64,000 nt of DNA from Dehalococcoidia bacterium (GCA_026421215.1 JAPKBN010000002.1:62001-126000); one strand, 5' to 3'; shown: positions 38,378 through 49,220, counted from the first letter of the stretch. A program made the numbers and translations. Notes: generated by a model not told the origin, from the letters alone.

Positions 38378-38923
38378 CTATTCCGCCCTAGCGGCACTTT
38401 TGCCGGGCTTGAGGTGGATCTGTTCGCCGTCGTAACGCACGCCTTTTCCGGTGTAAGCGTTTGGCGGCCGGAGCTTGCGGATGACTGCGGCCTGGTGCCC
38501 CACAGCCTGCTTATCCGCGCCCTTTACGACGACGCGTACCTGTCCGTCCGCTTCCAGCGTGATGCCTTCCAGCGGTTGAACTTCAACCGGGTGGCTGAAT
38601 CCAAGCTGGAAGGTGAGGCCTTTGCCATTTTGTTGAACCCGGTAACCCGTGCCGATCAAATCAAGGGCACGCTCGTAACCGTCCGATACCCCGATGACCA
38701 TGTTGTTCAACAGGGAACGTGTCAACCCGTGTAGTGCACGGTGCTTCTGTTCGTCCGAGGGACGGGTCACCTTGAGGATCCCGTCTTCCAGGGCGACAGT
38801 CATGTCTTGATGGAACTCGGATTTGAGTTCGCCGTTTTTACCCTTGACCGTGACCGCATTGCCGTCGATTTTTACGTCGACACCTGATGGTACGGGGATG
38901 GGGGCGTTACCAATTCTGCTCAT
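38378..38923 (-). CDS. rplF: 50S ribosomal protein L6
   Basis: '[33 protein letters not shown]', '[28 protein letters not shown]'. Confidence 0.97.
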   Translation of the reverse strand: MSRIGNAPIPVPSGVDVKIDGNAVTVKGKNGELKSEFHQDMTVALEDGILKVTRPSDEQKHRALHGLTRSLLNNMVIGVSDGYERALDLIGTGYRVQQNGKGLTFQLGFSHPVEVQPLEGITLEADGQVRVVVKGADKQAVGHQAAVIRKLRPPNAYTGKGVRYDGEQIHLKPGKSAARAE

Positions 38924-38941
38924 CGTTAAATACTCCCGCCC

Positions 38942-39346
38942 TTACCAGACATAGAACAAGAGCTCACCGCCAATGCCGCGCCGCCAAGCCTCGCGCCCGG
39001 TTAGCACGCCGGCGGATGTCGAAATAAACGACACGCCAAGGCCACCGTAGTAGCGAGGAATCTCCCGTCGGCCGACGTAAACCCGAAGGCCGGGCCTACT
39101 TACGCGCTTCAATCCGGTGATGACCGGAGTCTCGTCCTCGTAGTATTTGAGGCCTAGACTCATCATCGGTTGTTTTTTGTCTTCTGCCTCTTCTATCTCG
39201 ACAGAGGATATGAAACCTTCGCGCTGTAGCATCCGAGCCAGCGACCTCTTTGTTTTAGAGGCCGGGACGAGGACGCTGTCGTGTCTGACTTGGATGGCAT
39301 TGCGCACCCTGGTCAACATGTCAGATATTGGATCGGTAACGGGCAT
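38942..39346 (-). CDS. rpsH: 30S ribosomal protein S8
   Basis: 'MPVTDPISDMLTRVRNAIQVRHDSVLVPASKTKRSLARMLQREGF', 'GVLTGREAWRRGIGGELLFYVW'. Confidence 0.97.
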   Translation of the reverse strand: MPVTDPISDMLTRVRNAIQVRHDSVLVPASKTKRSLARMLQREGFISSVEIEEAEDKKQPMMSLGLKYYEDETPVITGLKRVSRPGLRVYVGRREIPRYYGGLGVSFISTSAGVLTGREAWRRGIGGELLFYVW

Positions 39347-39470
39347 TCGCTGTTCCTGATTCTTACTACACTGGTGGTTTGCCTGCCGGGCGGTTTTCCT
39401 AAAAAAACGCTCCGAGGCACCTTCCGGCGATAACCGCTGGCCACCATATCGTGGGACGGAACGGGCCTTT

Positions 39471-39680
39471 TTACAGGCTTGCTTTCCTGATGCCGGGAAG
39501 CTCGCCCTTGAGGGCCAGTGAACGGAAGCAAATGCGGCACATTCCGACGAATCGGATGTATCCGCGCGGCCGTCCGCATCTTTCGCACCGGTTGTGGAAC
39601 TGGACCGGGTACTTCATCGTGCCCGCTGCAAGTTCGCGCTTCTGGCGCTTCCACTTCTCTACTTTTGTTTTCTTAGCCAA
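39471..39680 (-). CDS. rpsN: 30S ribosomal protein S14 (type Z), TTG start
   Basis: '[17 protein letters not shown]...[39 protein letters not shown]'; track ORF begins too far upstream. Confidence 0.93.
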   Translation of the reverse strand: MAKKTKVEKWKRQKRELAAGTMKYPVQFHNRCERCGRPRGYIRFVGMCRICFRSLALKGELPGIRKASL

Positions 39681-39720
39681 ATGGGATTCCCGGAATTTCT
39701 GAGTGGATAAATAGAAAGAG

Positions 39721-40302
39721 CTACGCGGGGTCTTCAATTCGTTCGAAGGGCATCCCGAGAAGCTCAAGCATTCGGCGGCCTTCTTCGTCCGTGTTTGCGG
39801 AGGTCACTATGTTGACCTGGAGGCCGCGCAGCCGGTCGATTTCATTGTAGTCGATCTCCGGAAACACGATCTGTTCCCGGATGCCAAGGGAGTAGTTGCC
39901 ACGCCCATCAAATGATCGCCTCGAGAGTCCGTGGAAGTCACGGACTCTTGGTAGCGTCAGGTTGATGAGCCGGTCAAGGAAGTCCCACATGCGCTGACCG
40001 CGCATCGTGACCGTGATCCCGACCTGCATCCCTTCGCGGAGTTTGAAGTTGGAGATGGACACCCTGGCTCGTTGTACCACCGGCTTCTGGCCGGTGATGG
40101 TGGTCACATCACCAAGTGCGGCGTCGAGCGCGTTGCGGTTGTCCAACGCCTCGCCGATACCGATGTTCACGACGATCTTGAGCGGCTTTGGAGTCTGCAT
40201 CGGGTTCGAGTAACCGAACTCAGTCTGCATATCCGCGGCTACCTGCTCACGATATTTGATTTTAAGCCGGGGCTGTTCTGCCACGGTGGCTTCAGGACTC
40301 AC
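39721..40302 (-). CDS. rplE: 50S ribosomal protein L5
   Basis: '[56 protein letters not shown]'. Confidence 0.97.
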   Translation of the reverse strand: MSPEATVAEQPRLKIKYREQVAADMQTEFGYSNPMQTPKPLKIVVNIGIGEALDNRNALDAALGDVTTITGQKPVVQRARVSISNFKLREGMQVGITVTMRGQRMWDFLDRLINLTLPRVRDFHGLSRRSFDGRGNYSLGIREQIVFPEIDYNEIDRLRGLQVNIVTSANTDEEGRRMLELLGMPFERIEDPA

Positions 40303-40603
40303 TGCTACCTCTTACGACTCGTATCTTCGTGCCGTCCTCAAGTACGCGGAACCCGACTCTACCGGAGTTACCCGTCTCGGGATCTACGAACGCCACGTTT
40401 GATATCTGGATTGGTGCTTCTTGCTGGATGATCCCGGCCTGTGCCGTACCAGCCTGCTGTTTGACGTGGCGGGTGACCAGATTCACGCCTTCAACGACGA
40501 CGGTGTTTTTCTTTCGGTCTATCCGAGCCACTTCGCCCTGCTTGCCGCGATCCTTGCCTGCCAGCACTTTGACCTGGTCTCCTCGTCGAATACGCTGTGC
40601 CAT
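40292..40603 (-). CDS. rplX: 50S ribosomal protein L24
   Basis: 'RRGDQVKVLAGKDRGKQGEVARIDRKKNTVVVEGVNLVTRHVK'. Confidence 0.97.
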   Translation of the reverse strand: MAQRIRRGDQVKVLAGKDRGKQGEVARIDRKKNTVVVEGVNLVTRHVKQQAGTAQAGIIQQEAPIQISNVAFVDPETGNSGRVGFRVLEDGTKIRVVRGSSES

Positions 40604-40605
40604 GT

Positions 40606-40974
40606 TTACAGCACCTCCGGGGCTAGTGAGACGATCCGCATGTAGTCGCGTTCCCGCAGTTCCCTGGCCACCGGGCCAAAGATACGAGTGCCACGCGGGT
40701 TCTGGGCCTCACCGATGATGACGACAGCGTTGTCGTCAAACTTGATATATGAACCGTCCGGTCGACGTGTGTTCTTTGTCACTCGGACGATTACGGCCTT
40801 GACCACTTCGTGCATCTTCACAGTGCCGCCGGGCGTCGCGTCTTTTACGGCGGCTGTGATCACGTCACCGAGTCCGCCATAACGACGACGGCTCCCGCCA
40901 TCGACGTGAATGCACATCACTTCGCGGGCTCCTGAGTTATCGGCGACGCGTAGACGCGTTTGTACCTGAATCAC
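40606..40974 (-). CDS. rplN: 50S ribosomal protein L14
   Basis: '[39 protein letters not shown]', '[20 protein letters not shown]'. Confidence 0.97.
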   Translation of the reverse strand: MIQVQTRLRVADNSGAREVMCIHVDGGSRRRYGGLGDVITAAVKDATPGGTVKMHEVVKAVIVRVTKNTRRPDGSYIKFDDNAVVIIGEAQNPRGTRIFGPVARELRERDYMRIVSLAPEVL

Positions 40975-41304
40975 TTACTCAGTCCCCGTCGACTCTTCGG
41001 TTTCGGTCGGTTCCAGCGTCGTCGACAGTTCAGATGGCTGGAAATCAGCGACGTCGCCCGTCTGCAGGATTTCGAGTAGCCGCCAGCGTTTGTTGCGTGA
41101 AAGTGGGCGCGTCTCTTCGATGCGAACAACGTCGCCCAGATGAGCCTGATTGTTCTCGTCATGGGCCATGAATTTGGTCATGCGACGGCGCGACTTGCCG
41201 ATAAGACGGTCGCGTTGACTCCAATAGAACTCGACCGTGATGGTCTTGTCCATTTTGTCACTGACGACCGTGCCAGTTCTCTGTTTTTGCATCCCGGATG
41301 TCAA
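40975..41304 (-). CDS. rpsQ: 30S ribosomal protein S17 with acidic C-terminal tail
   Basis: 'KQRTGTVVSDKMDKTITVEFYWSQRDRLIGKSRRRMTKFMAHDENNQAHLGDVVRIEETRPLSRNKRWRL' plus '...TEETEESTGTE'-like tail (read: TLEPTETEESTGTE). Confidence 0.96.
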   Translation of the reverse strand: MTSGMQKQRTGTVVSDKMDKTITVEFYWSQRDRLIGKSRRRMTKFMAHDENNQAHLGDVVRIEETRPLSRNKRWRLLEILQTGDVADFQPSELSTTLEPTETEESTGTE

Positions 41305-41507
41305 CTCTGAAGCGCCTCAGCAATCTCGCGTTCTCGCAGCACCGTCCGGATTCGGGCAATGGTGCGACGTGTGGACTTTATTTCACTGGAATCTTGTAGT
41401 TGGAGCGTAGCCTTCCGGAACCGGAGATTCATCATCCCCCGTTGCAGGTCTTCAAGCTCTTTGATGAGCTCGTCGTGGCTTAGCCCTCTTACTTCGTCAA
41501 TATTCAC
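41301..41507 (-). CDS. rpmC: 50S ribosomal protein L29
   Basis: 'EVRGLSHDELIKELEDLQRGMMNLRFRKATLQLQDSSEIKSTRRTIARIRTVLRERE'. Confidence 0.96.
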   Translation of the reverse strand: MNIDEVRGLSHDELIKELEDLQRGMMNLRFRKATLQLQDSSEIKSTRRTIARIRTVLREREIAEALQS

Positions 41508-41519
41508 CTGTATCTCCGT

Positions 41520-41936
41520 CTAGACCAGGTTCTCGCGGGAAATAATAGTTGTTCGTACCGGCAGCTTGTGGCTGGCGCTAACAAGCGCCTCACGTGCCAA
41601 ATCGATCGGAACTCCGCCGATCTCAAACATCATTCGGCCACGGCGAACGACTGCGACCCAGTGGTCTACTGCGCCCTTGCCGCCGCCCATGCGGGTCTCA
41701 GCCGGTCTGGCGGAAACGGATTTGTCCGGGAATACCCGAATCCAAACCTGTCCGCCACGGTTTAGTTTGTGAACGATGGCCCTACGTGCGGCCTCGATCT
41801 GTCGTGAAGTCAGCCATGCGGCTTCCAACGACTTCAGACCAAGCGCGCCAAACTCCAAGGAACTCCCGGCTTTTGGCGAGCCGTTCATACGTCCCCGGTG
41901 GTGCTTGCGGTACTTAACCCTTTTTGGTTGAAGCAT
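41520..41936 (-). CDS. rplP: 50S ribosomal protein L16
   Basis: '[54 protein letters not shown]'. Confidence 0.97.
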   Translation of the reverse strand: MLQPKRVKYRKHHRGRMNGSPKAGSSLEFGALGLKSLEAAWLTSRQIEAARRAIVHKLNRGGQVWIRVFPDKSVSARPAETRMGGGKGAVDHWVAVVRRGRMMFEIGGVPIDLAREALVSASHKLPVRTTIISRENLV

Positions 41937-41939
41937 CGT

Positions 41940-42800
41940 CTATACCTCCGGCTTTTCGGATGTGGCGTCAGTATCCGCAGCTGTGTCTGATTCGCCGGCT
42001 GACTCCTCGGAAGCCGCAGCTTCAAAAGACGCCTCCGCCGGGATCTCTACCGTAACGCTGCCTTCAGGCGCTTCTGATTCCACAGGAGCCTCCAGTACGG
42101 CTGCGCTGGCGGATTCCTGCTCAGCAACCACATCCGCAACGTTCAGCGTCCTGCCGGCGCGACCCTCGGGGAGGATGTCGCCTTTGTAAATCCAGACTTT
42201 AATACCGATACGGCCAAACGTAGTGGCGGCCTCGGCAATAGCAAAGTCGATGTTTGCACGAAGAGTGTGCAGGGGCACCCTGCCCTCGATGGCCTTGTCG
42301 TTCCGGGCGATTTCTGCGCCGCCCAGTCGACCGGAAGCGATGATCTTGACGCCCTGTGCGCCAGCCTGCATCGTGCGCTGGGCGGAAAGCCGCATCGCAC
42401 GTCGGTAGGCGACACGCCGTTCGAGTTGATCAGCGATGTTGCGGGCAACCAGGTATGCGTCAACGTCGGCGTTGCGGACCTCCTGGATGTTCAAGCGGGC
42501 GCGTTTCCCGGTGAGATTTTCGAGCTCTGTGCGAAGCTCATCTACACGCTGTCCGCCACGGCCAATAACAATGCCGGGGCGTGCCGTGTGCACAGAGACA
42601 ACAAGGTCCTGTGTACCGCGTTCGATCTCGACGCGTGTAATACCGCCGGTCTCTTCGTATCGGTCAGCGATAAGTTTTCTGATTGCCTGGTCTTCTACGG
42701 CCAGGGTGCGATAGCCGGCCGCTTTATCTGCGAACCAGCGTGCCTGCCACGGGTGTACGCCACCCAGGCGGAACCCTATGGGGTGAGTTTTCTGGCCCAA
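41940..42800 (-). CDS. rpsC: 30S ribosomal protein S3 with acidic C-terminal extension
   Basis: 'MGQKTHPIGFRLGGVHPWQARWFADK', 'GRIGIKVWIYKGDILPEG'; Ala/Glu/Ser-rich tail. Confidence 0.97.
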   Translation of the reverse strand: MGQKTHPIGFRLGGVHPWQARWFADKAAGYRTLAVEDQAIRKLIADRYEETGGITRVEIERGTQDLVVSVHTARPGIVIGRGGQRVDELRTELENLTGKRARLNIQEVRNADVDAYLVARNIADQLERRVAYRRAMRLSAQRTMQAGAQGVKIIASGRLGGAEIARNDKAIEGRVPLHTLRANIDFAIAEAATTFGRIGIKVWIYKGDILPEGRAGRTLNVADVVAEQESASAAVLEAPVESEAPEGSVTVEIPAEASFEAAASEESAGESDTAADTDATSEKPEV

Positions 42801-42801
42801 C

Positions 42802-43143
42802 CTAGTTTCCTACTTCCTCATTGACTTCCACAGTCAGGTGACTGCTTGGTCGGTTGAAGGCTCCGACACGGCCACGGGCCCTCGGCCGGAATCGCCGAAG
42901 GGTCGTGCCCTGGTCTACGGTTACGGTGACGATCCGCAGCGTGCTGCGATCCATTAGTTCATTGTTTTCAGCGTTGGCGGCTGCGGACGCGATTGTCTTC
43001 GACATGACCGTCGCGGACGGGCTGATCATGAAACGAAGCGTGTTGAGCGCCTCTTCGACCGGCCGACCGCGCACAAGGTCAGCGACCTTCCGTAGTTTGG
43101 AGGCCGAGATCCCAATGCTTTTGTTGTATGCCCTGACTGCCAT
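42802..43143 (-). CDS. rplV: 50S ribosomal protein L22
   Basis: 'ISASKLRKVADLVRGRPVEEALNTLRFM', 'RFRPRARGRVGAFNRPSSHLTVEV'. Confidence 0.97.
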   Translation of the reverse strand: MAVRAYNKSIGISASKLRKVADLVRGRPVEEALNTLRFMISPSATVMSKTIASAAANAENNELMDRSTLRIVTVTVDQGTTLRRFRPRARGRVGAFNRPSSHLTVEVNEEVGN

Positions 43144-43227
43144 CGTCCCGATCTATCTGTTTTTAGATTTCTGTAAGCCCCGAAGTTCGGGACCTGTTGT
43201 AGTTAGTGCCGTCACAGACCTGCCGGT

Positions 43228-43512
43228 CTACCGGATGGAGGTTGTTCTGTCTGAACGACCGACGTGTCCCCGGAAGGTCCGCGTCGGCGCGAATTCGCCG
43301 AGACGGTGACCAACCATGTTCTCACCTATGAGAACAGGGATGTGCCTTCGACCATCGTGGACGCCGATAGTTAACCCAACCATCTCTGGCATGATCATCG
43401 AGGCCCGTGACCAGGTCCGGATGACGTTCCGAGACGACGCACGCTGGGCGCGCCGCACACGAATCATCAACTTCTCTTCGACGAATGGACCTTTTTTAAT
43501 GGAGCGTGACAT
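43228..43512 (-). CDS. rpsS: 30S ribosomal protein S19
   Basis: '[16 protein letters not shown]', '[38 protein letters not shown]'. Confidence 0.97.
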   Translation of the reverse strand: MSRSIKKGPFVEEKLMIRVRRAQRASSRNVIRTWSRASMIMPEMVGLTIGVHDGRRHIPVLIGENMVGHRLGEFAPTRTFRGHVGRSDRTTSIR

Positions 43513-43533
43513 GTAATCCCTGTAGTGTTGTTG

Positions 43534-44364
43534 TTACTTCTGGTATCGCCTGCGGACGATGAACTTATCGCCAGCTTTATTGCGCCGGGTTCGCGGACCG
43601 AGCGCCGGTTTGCCCCAAGGTGTCTTCGGGTGCTTCAAGCCAATTCCGACTCGACCCTCACCACCACCGTGCGGGTGGTCGCTCGGGTTCATCGCAGCGC
43701 CACGCACCGTGGGCCGGAATCCGCGGTAACGCTTGCGTCCCGCCTTCCCGAGTTTCTGGTTCTTGTGATCTCCGTTGCCCACCTGTCCGACGGTCGCCAT
43801 GCATTCAGAAAGTAGTCGGCGCACTTCACCAGAAGGCAGACGAATCTGCGTGTACTTCTCCTCGTGCGCCATCACCTGGGCTACGGTGCCAGCAGAGCGG
43901 ACCATTTTACCGCCCTTGCCGGGTTGAATTTCAATATTGTGGATATATGTACCTGTCGGCAGTGTACCGATCTTGCGGGCGTTACCCGGAACCACAGCCA
44001 CGCCGTCTCCGGCGATGATTGTGTCTCCCACTCCAATTCCGTCTGGCGCGATGATGTAGATCTTCGGTCCGTCGTGGTACTGGACCAGAGCGATGCGAGC
44101 CGACCGGTTGGGGTCGTACTCGATCGATATAACGCTGGCCGAGACGTCACGTCTCATTCGAGCAAAGTCGATGATTCGGTAACGTCGTTTGTGGCCACCG
44201 CCGCGGTGACGGACGGTGATCCTGCCAGTGTTGTTACGTCCACCCTTTTTGCGAAGGGGTGCAAGAAGCGAGCGCTCTGGTTTGCTCCGCGTGATATCGG
44301 AGAAGTCAGAGAGGACGGTATTTCTGTTACCCGGGGAGGTTGGCTTTAATCGTCGTACCGGCAT
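43534..44364 (-). CDS. rplB: 50S ribosomal protein L2
   Basis: '[21 protein letters not shown]', '[36 protein letters not shown]'. Confidence 0.98.
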   Translation of the reverse strand: MPVRRLKPTSPGNRNTVLSDFSDITRSKPERSLLAPLRKKGGRNNTGRITVRHRGGGHKRRYRIIDFARMRRDVSASVISIEYDPNRSARIALVQYHDGPKIYIIAPDGIGVGDTIIAGDGVAVVPGNARKIGTLPTGTYIHNIEIQPGKGGKMVRSAGTVAQVMAHEEKYTQIRLPSGEVRRLLSECMATVGQVGNGDHKNQKLGKAGRKRYRGFRPTVRGAAMNPSDHPHGGGEGRVGIGLKHPKTPWGKPALGPRTRRNKAGDKFIVRRRYQK

Positions 44365-44649
44365 CTAGGCGCCCTCGAACAGTTGAATTGTGTCGCCTGC
44401 TTGCAGCGTGACGACGGCTTTTTTCCAGTTTGGCCGGCTCACCGGTCGCGGGCCGAATCTCTTGCTCTTGCCCTTGATGACCATCGTGTTGACGTCGAGA
44501 ACGGTTACTTCAAACACCTTTTCAACCGCCGCCTTCACGTCGGCCTTGTTGGCGCTCTTCTGTACCTGGAACACGTATTTGCCGCGTTCCTGCAGCAGTG
44601 TGCTTTGTTCCGTCACGATTGGCCTGATAAGTACGTCGAAGAGACTCAT
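44365..44649 (-). CDS. rplW: 50S ribosomal protein L23
   Basis: 'MSLFDVLIRPIVTEQSTLLQERGKYVFQVQKSANKADVKAAVEKVFEV'. Confidence 0.97.
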   Translation of the reverse strand: MSLFDVLIRPIVTEQSTLLQERGKYVFQVQKSANKADVKAAVEKVFEVTVLDVNTMVIKGKSKRFGPRPVSRPNWKKAVVTLQAGDTIQLFEGA

Positions 44650-45326
44650 GCCGGGCTACCTGCTTCCTCGACCTGATGGGAGGCCCTTCCCGGCTTTGAG
44701 GTCGGGTGGCCCCACAACTCGTCGATCATCTCGACGGCGTGCTTGGAGATGATGATGTTGCGGGCACGCGTCGTCTCAAGCGGGCTCAGCAGCCGTGACG
44801 CCATGGTGTCCGTGTTCGGGATGTTCCGAACGGACCTGCGGAGATCGTCGGTCGGCGCTGTGGTGATGATCAAGGTCGACCCCTTGATCTCCAGAGCGCT
44901 CAACATCTCGAGGATCACCTTGGTGTTTGGCTTATCTACCGAAAGATCTTCGATAACGGTGATGTAACCGTTACGGACTTTGTCGGAGAGGGCTACGCGT
45001 AATGCGTTTCGGCGCATCCGCACGGGGAGCCGCTTCGAGTGGTCCCGCGGGTGTGGACCATGTGCGACACCACCTCCACGAAGACCGGGGTTTCCTGCGT
45101 CCCCGAGGCGAGCTCTACCGGAACCCTTCTGGGCCCTGAGCTTGCGGTTGGAGTGCACGACCTGGCCACGCGTTCGTACGCTGTGAGTCCCCTGGCGACG
45201 GTTCGCCTGCTGGGCCACCACGGCCTGGTGCAACAACGGGCCGTTCATAGGCTCCGCGAAGACGTAGTCAGTTACCTCGACGGTAGCGACGATCTCTCCT
45301 GCCATATTTTTAGTATCTAGATCCAC
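44646..45326 (-). CDS. rplD: 50S ribosomal protein L4
   Basis: 'HQAVVAQQANRRQGTHSVRTRGQVVHSNRKLRAQKGSGRARLGDAGNPGLRGGGVAHGPHPRDHSKRLPVRMRRNALR'. Confidence 0.97.
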   Translation of the reverse strand: MDLDTKNMAGEIVATVEVTDYVFAEPMNGPLLHQAVVAQQANRRQGTHSVRTRGQVVHSNRKLRAQKGSGRARLGDAGNPGLRGGGVAHGPHPRDHSKRLPVRMRRNALRVALSDKVRNGYITVIEDLSVDKPNTKVILEMLSALEIKGSTLIITTAPTDDLRRSVRNIPNTDTMASRLLSPLETTRARNIIISKHAVEMIDELWGHPTSKPGRASHQVEEAGSPA

Positions 45327-45362
45327 GATGAACCAGTTCTGTAGCCGCGATTTCTCGACGGC

Positions 45363-45992
45363 CTAGTAGTTGTTGTTTGCCCGTTCTATTCGGACCAGGG
45401 TGTTACGTGCGCCGGGCACGCTTCCACGCACCATTACGATGTTGCGCTCAGGATCTACCATCACGATTTTCAGACCGCGGGTGGTCACTTTGTTGTTGCC
45501 CATGTGGCCCGCCATGCGCGTGCCCTTCCAAACCCTGCCCGGAGAGCTGCCAGCGCCGATTGAGCCCGGAGCCCGGTGACGGTCAGACTGACCGTGGGTC
45601 TTCGGGCCGCCGTGGAAACCGTGCCTTCGCACGCCCCCGGCAAAGCCACGGCCACGTGTCTTGCCGGACACGCTGACCGTCTCTCCAACTTCAAACACCG
45701 CAGCGTCGATGGACTGGCCGACCTCAAATTCACTCAGGTCAGATGCCTTGAACTCCTGGAGATGGCGGAACCTTCCCCCTGAGCGCTGTTGGTGACCCGC
45801 AGCCGGCTTGTTCAGACGCTTGGCGTCTAGGAAGCCGATCTGGATTGCCTCATAGCCATCACGTGTGTCGGTCCGCACCTGTGTGACGACGCAAGGACCC
45901 GTCTCGATCGCCGTTACGGCGTCGACGGTTCCGTCCTCGTTATAAAGCGTGGTCATTCCGACCTTGCGGCCTAGTAGGCCCTGGATTCCCAT
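45363..45992 (-). CDS. rplC: 50S ribosomal protein L3
   Basis: 'GLLGRKVGMTTLYNEDGTVDAVTAIETGPCVVTQVR', 'GFAGGVRRHGFHGGPKTHGQSDRHRAPGSIGAGSSPGRVWKGTRMAGHMGN'. Confidence 0.97.
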   Translation of the reverse strand: MGIQGLLGRKVGMTTLYNEDGTVDAVTAIETGPCVVTQVRTDTRDGYEAIQIGFLDAKRLNKPAAGHQQRSGGRFRHLQEFKASDLSEFEVGQSIDAAVFEVGETVSVSGKTRGRGFAGGVRRHGFHGGPKTHGQSDRHRAPGSIGAGSSPGRVWKGTRMAGHMGNNKVTTRGLKIVMVDPERNIVMVRGSVPGARNTLVRIERANNNY

Positions 45993-46034
45993 TATTTATT
46001 TGCTCGTTCTATAAGTTCGTTCTGGGGCAGTTAT

Positions 46035-46343
46035 TTACAGCTTGATCGAGATGTCGACACCGGCCGGCAGGTTTAGCCGGGTCATGGCGTCGATTGTCTT
46101 TGACGTTGGCTTGTGAACGTCGATGAGCCGTTTGTGCGTGCGCAACTCAAAGTGCTCGCGTGAGCGCTTGTCGATGTGTGGTGACCGAATGACACAGAAC
46201 CTCCGGATAGACGTCGGGAGTGGGACGGGGCCGGAGATGTCCGCACCGGTCCGCTCCGCCGTCTCAACGATCTGAGTCGCGGACTGATCAAGCACTCGGT
46301 GATCAAATGCTTTCAACACGATTCTTATTTTTTGTCCGGGCAT
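46035..46343 (-). CDS. rpsJ: 30S ribosomal protein S10
   Basis: '[72 protein letters not shown]'. Confidence 0.97.
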   Translation of the reverse strand: MPGQKIRIVLKAFDHRVLDQSATQIVETAERTGADISGPVPLPTSIRRFCVIRSPHIDKRSREHFELRTHKRLIDVHKPTSKTIDAMTRLNLPAGVDISIKL

Positions 46344-46351
46344 AGTTCCTT

Positions 46352-46399
46352 CCGTTCACGTCGTAACGTGAACGGACCCTCATCGTATGATGAGGGTCC
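46352..46399. other. Abutting double hairpin between fusA and rpsJ
   Basis: CCGTTCACGT-CGTA-ACGTGAACGG (46352-46375) and GGACCCTCATC-GTAT-GATGAGGGTCC (46374-46399), both perfect. Confidence 0.8.
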
Positions 46400-46407
46400 T
46401 TGACTTG

Positions 46408-48492
46408 TTACTTCCCGCTGCCTGCGATGTCGTCTGCGATGTGCCGCGGGGCTTTGTCGTAGTGGTCTAGTGACATTACGAACGACGCGCGGCCCGTGGT
46501 GCGGGAGCGCAGATCGGTCGCGTATCGGAATGTTTCTGCAAGTGGGACGAAGGCGTTCAAAACCTGCGTCTCGTTCTGGCCTTCCATGTTCTGAATCTGA
46601 GATCGTCTTGAGTTCAGGTCAGCGAGAACATCGCCCAAGAACTCGGATGGCGTAATGACTTCCAATTTCATAATCGGCTCTAGGATAGCCATACCGGCTC
46701 TCTGGGCCGCGGATTTGAAGGCCATGGATCCGGCGACGTTGAACGCCATCTCTGACGAGTCAACCTCGTGGTATGAACCGTCCGTTAGAACGATTTTGAT
46801 GTCGGTCACCGGGTAACCAGCGAGTACGCCGTTCGCGGCCGCTTCGCGGGCACCTTGTTCGATTGGCCGGTAGTACTCCCGTGGGAGGGTTGAACCAGTG
46901 ATTTCGGACTCAAAAACCACCCCTGCGCCAACAGGAAGCGGTTCGAGCCGAAGCGTACAGTCACCAAACTGACCGTGACCACCGGTCTGGCGAACCAAAC
47001 GTCCCTGAGCCTCTGAGATACGTGTAACCGTCTCCCGGTAAGCGACCCTCGGATTGCCGACGTTTACGTCAAGCCCGAACTCGCGTCGCATGCGCTCCAC
47101 GATGACATCCAGGTGCAACTCACCCATTCCGGCGAGAACTACCTGTGCAGTCTCTTCATCGGTGCTCAACCTGAGCGTCGGGTCTTCGTCGGCGAGCCGA
47201 TTCAGAGCGACGTCCATCTTGTCCTGGTCAGATCGGGTCTTTGGCTCGACCGCTACAGACAGGACTGGCTCCGGGAACTCGATCGATTCAAGAACAATTC
47301 GGTTGTTATTGGCCGCCAGCGTGTCTCCGGTGCGGGCGTCCTTCAATCCGATAACGGTGACGATCTCGCCCGGTCCTGCCGAGGAGATCTCTTCACGGCG
47401 GTCCGCATGCATTCGCAGCAGGCGTCCGACGCGCTCCCGGTTGCGGGTGCGCGGGTTGTAGAGGGTGGCTCCGGTCTCAAGGATGCCGGAGTAGACACGG
47501 ATGTAAATCAATCGACCCACGTGCGGGTCAGACACAACCTTGAAGATGAGCACACTTACGGGATCATCTACCGAGGGTTGTCGGACCAGTTCAGATCCAT
47601 CCGCCGGGTCAGTGCCTTGAATGGCAGGGACATCAAGCGGGGAGGGAAGGTAGTCGACAATTGCGTCAAGCAGGGGCTGGATGCCGCGGTGTTTAAGCGC
47701 GGTGCCACACATCACCGGCGTGACCTTGAGATGGATCGTGGCCGTGCGCAGCGCTGTTGCGAGGACCTCGTTGGGGATCTCTTCATCGCTCAGGTACGCC
47801 ATGAGCAGGTCTTCGTCGGTTTCTGAGACCTTCTCAACAAGATTGGCCCGATATGCCGCAACTTCATCAGCCATGTCGGCGGGAATCGGGGCCTCAACCG
47901 CTTCAACGGCGTCGGCTGATTCGTAAACCCAGGCCTTCATATGGACTAGGTCGATCATGCCGTGGAAGTCCGCTTCGGCGCCGATCGGGAGCTGAATCGG
48001 AACGGCGTTTGCGCCGAGTCTGCGGGTGAGTGATTCGACGGCCTTCAAAAAGTCTGCCCCGGCGCGGTCCATTTTGTTTACGAAGACCATGCGCGGCACC
48101 GAGTAACGCTCGGCCTGGCGCCAGACCGTCTCTGACTGCGGCTGAACACCGGCGACGGCGTCGATGATAACGACCCCACCGTCCAACACGCGCAGACTGC
48201 GCTCAACTTCAGCAGTGAAGTCAACGTGCCCGGGTGTATCGATGATGTTGACCTGGTGGCCCTTCCACTCGGTGGCGGTAGCCGCCGACGCGATGGTGAT
48301 CCCGCGTTCGCGCTCGAGATCCATGAAGTCCATCACGGTTGTGCCGTCATCGATGTTGCCGATTTTGTGCGTCATTCCGGTGAAGAACAACACGCGTTCA
48401 CTGACCGTCGTCTTGCCGGCGTCGATGTGGGCGATAAACCCGATGTTTCGGATCTTTGTGAGATCTATTTTTGAAGCCACTGTTGTAGCCAT
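46408..48492 (-). CDS. fusA: Elongation factor G
   Basis: '[26 protein letters not shown]', '[32 protein letters not shown]'; start MATTVASK placed inside longer ORF to 48798 that would overlap rpsG. Confidence 0.96.
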   Translation of the reverse strand: MATTVASKIDLTKIRNIGFIAHIDAGKTTVSERVLFFTGMTHKIGNIDDGTTVMDFMDLERERGITIASAATATEWKGHQVNIIDTPGHVDFTAEVERSLRVLDGGVVIIDAVAGVQPQSETVWRQAERYSVPRMVFVNKMDRAGADFLKAVESLTRRLGANAVPIQLPIGAEADFHGMIDLVHMKAWVYESADAVEAVEAPIPADMADEVAAYRANLVEKVSETDEDLLMAYLSDEEIPNEVLATALRTATIHLKVTPVMCGTALKHRGIQPLLDAIVDYLPSPLDVPAIQGTDPADGSELVRQPSVDDPVSVLIFKVVSDPHVGRLIYIRVYSGILETGATLYNPRTRNRERVGRLLRMHADRREEISSAGPGEIVTVIGLKDARTGDTLAANNNRIVLESIEFPEPVLSVAVEPKTRSDQDKMDVALNRLADEDPTLRLSTDEETAQVVLAGMGELHLDVIVERMRREFGLDVNVGNPRVAYRETVTRISEAQGRLVRQTGGHGQFGDCTLRLEPLPVGAGVVFESEITGSTLPREYYRPIEQGAREAAANGVLAGYPVTDIKIVLTDGSYHEVDSSEMAFNVAGSMAFKSAAQRAGMAILEPIMKLEVITPSEFLGDVLADLNSRRSQIQNMEGQNETQVLNAFVPLAETFRYATDLRSRTTGRASFVMSLDHYDKAPRHIADDIAGSGK

Positions 48493-48562
48493 TCGCGTTA
48501 AGCCCGTACTCTCCGGCCATATAGCCGGTAGAGTCGATGACCCCCCGGAGTTGATGCTGGTC

Positions 48563-49033
48563 TCACCAGCGGTAGTGGACGAATGCCCGGTTTGCCTCGG
48601 CCATCCTGTGTAGCTCTTCACGCCTGCGCACGGCGGCGCCCTGTCCGAGTGACGCGTCCAGCAGTTCGTTGTAAAGACGCCGCGAAATCGGCGCTCCCTG
48701 GCGGGCTCGGGCCGCCGTGATGAGCCACCGCATCGCCAGAGAGACCCTGCGTTCAGGCCGGACCTCCGTTGGCACCTGATAGGTGGCGCCACCAACACGA
48801 CGAGGCTTCACTTCAAGCATCGGCGTCGCGTTGCGAATCGCCTGCTCGAACACTTCCAGCCCTGGCCGGTTGGTTTCATTCTCAAGCATTTCCAGGGCGC
48901 TGTAGACGGCGCGCTGCGCCACCGTCTTCTTACCGCCCTTCATGAGGCGGTTCGTAAAACGCGCCAGTTCCACGTTTCCAAAACGTGGATCCGGATCAAT
49001 TACTCGTCGCTCTGCGCGTCTTCGCCTTGCCAT
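48563..49033 (-). CDS. rpsG: 30S ribosomal protein S7
   Basis: '[50 protein letters not shown]'. Confidence 0.97.
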   Translation of the reverse strand: MARRRRAERRVIDPDPRFGNVELARFTNRLMKGGKKTVAQRAVYSALEMLENETNRPGLEVFEQAIRNATPMLEVKPRRVGGATYQVPTEVRPERRVSLAMRWLITAARARQGAPISRRLYNELLDASLGQGAAVRRREELHRMAEANRAFVHYRW

Positions 49034-49067
49034 CTTTTATTTGTCTCCCGATCGGAGTTCCCTATTG

Positions 49068-49085
49068 ATCTCGCCATGGCGAGAT
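49068..49085. other. Perfect 18-nt palindrome in rpsL-rpsG spacer
   Basis: ATCTCGCCATGGCGAGAT. Confidence 0.85.
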
Positions 49086-49220
49086 TTGAGCGATCATCCG
49101 TATTCCGGGAGCGTTCTTTCCTTTCCACCAAAAACCCCGACCTGGGTTGAGTCTGCCGCCCGGAAGGGCTATGACTGACTCGTTTGTCGGGGTGGTTGGG
49201 CCATTTCCGGGCCCTTGAGA

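Noticed and set aside
48493-48798. N-terminal extension of fusA ORF
   Set aside because: Extension is not EF-G-like and would overlap rpsG in another frame; internal ATG at 48492 fits EF-G
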